This document shows positions 6,771 to 8,955 of a DNA stretch of 8,955 nt, piece after piece. Under the pieces are notes generated by a model. That model was not told the DNA's origin and did not search any database. It was given only the letters and a program-made list of their open reading frames with translations. Each line of letters opens with the position of its first letter. Positions within the stretch are counted from its first letter, which is position 1. This DNA comes from Phycisphaerales bacterium (lineage in GTDB: Bacteria; Planctomycetota; Phycisphaerae; Phycisphaerales; UBA1924), in contig JALOQT010000023.1 of the NCBI GenBank assembly GCA_025453375.1, positions 1-8,955 on the forward strand. Reading direction: 5' to 3'. A program made the position numbers and the translations under genes.

Positions 6771-8955
6771 TCACGGGCAGCCCTGGAAGTAGAAGCCCAG
6801 GAAGACGATGATGTCGTCTGCCGTCAGCTGGCCGTCCGGCTGGCTGGCATTCTGGTTCGCGCCAGAGACGTCCGCCAGCAGGTTCGCCGGGCTCGCCGGG
6901 TTGCCCGCCACCGGCGCACCGGTCGTGTTGCCGAAGTACCAGCCAAGGAAGACGATGATGTCGTCAGCCGTCAACTGATCGTCCGGCGTCGTGCTCTGGT
7001 TCGCACCGGCCACGTTGGCGCGGCTGTCGCATGCCACCGGACCCGTGCCCACCAGCGTCACCCACACATTGCCGGGCAGCGTCGACAGGTCCGTCGTGCG
7101 CGGCTCGCCCAGGTTCGCCTGGCTCGTCACGCCCGTCGGCAACCGCAGACCGATCACCTGATTGGAGATGAAGTCATACCCGCCGTTGCTGATGAAGCCC
7201 GTCATGCGGATCGGCGACACACCGTCCCAACCCAGCTCGTTGAGCTTGATCGAGAACTCAAGACCCGTCGTCACCGCCGAGGCCGCCGTGTCCGTCGCCG
7301 TCGTGTCCGACACGCCCAGCACGTTGCTGTTGTTCAGCTTGACGTCAATCAGGCCCGTCTCAGCCGCGGCAAACGGCGTCAGCAGCACGTCCGCGTTGCG
7401 GCGCGGCGCAACACGCGTCCCGCGTGGCCCTTCCGTCGGCGTGCCGACGAAGTCCACCAGGTCCGCCGTGTTCGGCCCGGCAAAGTCCACCAGGTTCACG
7501 TTCGGCCCGTTCTTGTTGCCGCCGTCAAAGCTCTCCAGGTCCATCGAGAACGTCGACGCACCGCTCGTCGCCTCGCGGCGACCGTTGGTCCGCAGCACCG
7601 CCGCGTTGGAGAACATGCTGACGGTGTTGATCGGATCAATCGGATCAACCCCGCCCGTGCCGACGCTCAGCCAGTAGTCCGCAGCAAAGCCGCCGTCGAA
7701 CCGCAGGCCGCCCGTGTTGATCGCGCGGGTGTTGTCCGCCGGATCGACGACGAACGTGTCGTTGCCGCCGCCGAGGCGCTGCAGCGCGCTGAAGTCACCC
7801 GCCGGGTTGCCGACGTAGCGCGTCGGCGCCAGCAGGCCAGCGACAAACGTCTGGCCATCCGGAGCCGGATCAACGTTCGTCAACTGACGCGTCTCACCAC
7901 GCAGACGCTGCTGCCCGCCCGGGCCGACATCGAAGAAGAACGAAGCCTTGTTGAAGCTCGTCTCCAGGTTGCCCGTGACCATCACAAACAGCGTGTCACC
8001 GACGACGCGAGAATACACCGCGTTGAACTCCGAGCCATACGCCAGGTCGACGCTCGGCGCAACCGACGGCCCGCTGGCCACCGGCGTGCCCAGCACGCCG
8101 CCCGTGTTGCGGTTGTCAATCGCCACGCGAACGTCAGGCGTGCCATCGCCGCCCGTCGCCGCCAGCGCGGTGAACCCCGCCGGCAGCACGAACGTCGGCG
8201 CCGGACCGAACGGCGGGAAGCCCGCAAACCCGATGAAGCTGCCCACCGGCGGCAACTCCGTCGGGAACGTCGCCCAGTCAATGAAGATCTGCGGGTTCGT
8301 CGGCGCCGCGGCAAAGTTGCAGTTGATGCTCAAGGCGTAATCCGCCTCAAAGCCCGTATCAAACGTAAAGCCGTTGGTGTTGCTTGCATCCGCACCCAGG
8401 TTCGGCAACAGGCCATTGAAGCCCGAAGTCGTATTCAGGATCCGGTTCTGGCCACCAGCGATGCTGTCGATGAAGATGTTCAGGCGGTTGCCGTTGTTCT
8501 CAAGGTTGCCCGCCACCATCACATACAGCGTGCTCGTCGCGTCATTGCGGACGACATACAGGCCGTTCAGCTCCGAGCCGTTGGTCGAACGCACCGCGTT
8601 GCCAGTGTTGGAGTTGCCAAAGCCCGTGAAGCACGTCTGCACCGCCACCGCAGCGCCATAGATGCCCGTGCTGCCAGCCGTCACCCCGTCATCCATGAAC
8701 CCGTCGACCAGCGGCGCCGTCGCCACGTTCGCCGGTGTGAAGGTCGCAAACTGCGTCCCGGGGATGTTGTTCAGGTTGATGTTCCGCTCGTTGCCGCCCA
8801 CGTTGCCCGTGTTCTGCGGCAGGCCCGGCAGGAACTGGTTGCTGATGAACCCGCCACCACCGCTGACAAACATCGACAGCTTCAGCGGCTGACCCGCGAC
8901 GTACCCGATCGCGCTGTACGGAATCGCAATCTCCACACCCGAGCGCACATCCGCG
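6771..8955 (-). CDS. Dockerin-anchored modular beta-rich protein, N-terminus outside window
   Basis: About 727 residues are visible; the frame is open to the right edge and the GTG at 8948 is internal to a domain, so start and any signal peptide are missing. Numbering from that GTG: a module around 4-67 (VEIAIPYSAIG, GFISNQ) recurs at 562-632 (LEFSIKLNELG, DFISNQ). A second module at 124-208 (GSELNGLYVV, TLYVMVAGNLE, GFEADYALS) recurs at 305-429 (GSEFNAVYSR, TLFVMVTGNLE, GFAADYWLS). A dockerin-like domain (640-725) ends GCP. EIAIP/EFSI strands followed by a Leu/Ile-Gly turn recall the final strands of CBM9/DOMON-like beta-sandwich domains, so sugar or polymer binding is possible but unproven. 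No catalytic motif is seen. Composition is rich in Asn, Gly, Thr and poor in Cys, as expected for an exported protein. Its own terminator lies downstream. Function unknown. Confidence 0.85.
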   Translation of the reverse strand, partial: ADVRSGVEIAIPYSAIGYVAGQPLKLSMFVSGGGGFISNQFLPGLPQNTGNVGGNERNINLNNIPGTQFATFTPANVATAPLVDGFMDDGVTAGSTGIYGAAVAVQTCFTGFGNSNTGNAVRSTNGSELNGLYVVRNDATSTLYVMVAGNLENNGNRLNIFIDSIAGGQNRILNTTSGFNGLLPNLGADASNTNGFTFDTGFEADYALSINCNFAAAPTNPQIFIDWATFPTELPPVGSFIGFAGFPPFGPAPTFVLPAGFTALAATGGDGTPDVRVAIDNRNTGGVLGTPVASGPSVAPSVDLAYGSEFNAVYSRVVGDTLFVMVTGNLETSFNKASFFFDVGPGGQQRLRGETRQLTNVDPAPDGQTFVAGLLAPTRYVGNPAGDFSALQRLGGGNDTFVVDPADNTRAINTGGLRFDGGFAADYWLSVGTGGVDPIDPINTVSMFSNAAVLRTNGRREATSGASTFSMDLESFDGGNKNGPNVNLVDFAGPNTADLVDFVGTPTEGPRGTRVAPRRNADVLLTPFAAAETGLIDVKLNNSNVLGVSDTTATDTAASAVTTGLEFSIKLNELGWDGVSPIRMTGFISNGGYDFISNQVIGLRLPTGVTSQANLGEPRTTDLSTLPGNVWVTLVGTGPVACDSRANVAGANQSTTPDDQLTADDIIVFLGWYFGNTTGAPVAGNPASPANLLADVSGANQNASQPDGQLTADDIIVFLGFYFQGCP
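6774..7031 (-). repeat. Paired dockerin-like repeat (Gly-Cys type) of the modular protein
   Basis: The last 86 residues hold two copies of the same motif as in the protease (NVAGANQ then LTADDIIVFLGWYF; DVSGANQ then LTADDIIVFLGFYF). The block starts at a Cys (codon 7029-7031) and ends GCP. The linker between copies is longer than in the protease by roughly 17 residues and rich in Pro/Ala. The 23-base segments at 6796-6818 and 6943-6965 are nearly identical to each other and to 4161-4183. Confidence 0.85.
7662..8036 (-). repeat. Internal module, second copy (GSEFNA ... GFAADYWLS)
   Basis: Residues 305-429 of the fragment, about 40 residues longer than the first copy because of an insert rich in Pro, Ala and Gly before the FDGGFAADY block. 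Same landmarks in the same order as the first copy. Confidence 0.75.
8325..8579 (-). repeat. Internal module, first copy (GSELNG ... GFEADYALS)
   Basis: Residues 124-208 of the fragment. Shared landmarks with the second copy, in order: GSE(L/F)N, TL(Y/F)VMV(A/T)GNLE, a (F/I)(I/F)D strand, GGQ(N/Q)R, TF or RF followed by D(T/G)GF(E/A)ADY. The period between copies is 181 residues. The pattern suggests an ancient domain duplication, since the DNA has diverged. Confidence 0.75.

Noticed and set aside
4059..6965. Repeated short DNA segments as a possible CRISPR array
   Set aside because: They are few, unevenly spaced and lie in the coding frame of a conserved protein motif; no cas gene is present.

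Overview
This GC-rich window most likely comes from a planctomycete of the Phycisphaerae. The main evidence is that two neighbouring secreted proteins end in a paired dockerin-like domain that closes on Gly-Cys. I recall this domain (NCBI calls it GC-type dockerin) mainly from Phycisphaerae. The taxonomic call is an inference; no rRNA or ribosomal protein is present to confirm it.

Layout from left to right. The plus strand carries only the 3' part of purB (adenylosuccinate lyase), which runs in from the left edge and ends at 799. Everything else is on the minus strand. A compact three-gene operon, transcribed right to left, covers 3926 to 828: a SAM-dependent methyltransferase, an FAD-dependent geranylgeranyl-reductase-like oxidoreductase, and a type III polyketide synthase. 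The genes overlap by 8 and 13 bases, so translational coupling is likely. Upstream lies a large secreted metzincin-type metallopeptidase (6277 to 4037) with prodomain, catalytic, Ig-like, PA14 and dockerin-like parts. A 386-base stretch without a convincing gene follows, then a rho-independent terminator (6664-6694). Last is the 3' part of a second dockerin-anchored protein (from the right edge to 6771), built of repeated beta-rich modules.

How the genes may work together. The polyketide synthase would condense an acyl starter with malonyl-CoA to an alkylpyrone, alkylresorcinol or similar product. The flavoprotein and methyltransferase would then oxidise or reduce and methylate it. The same three enzyme classes occur in known bacterial phenolic-lipid clusters such as srsABC of Streptomyces griseus, but the product here cannot be read from the sequence. 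The two dockerin proteins look like exported or surface-associated proteins displayed through the same, still obscure, anchoring system. No cohesin partner is visible.

Most notable points: the uncharacterised type III PKS operon, the shared Gly-Cys dockerin module with strongly conserved DNA, the cysteine-switch-like motif in the protease prodomain, a 9-bp tandem repeat inside the methyltransferase, and a seven-G tract in a ribosome-binding region of the operon.
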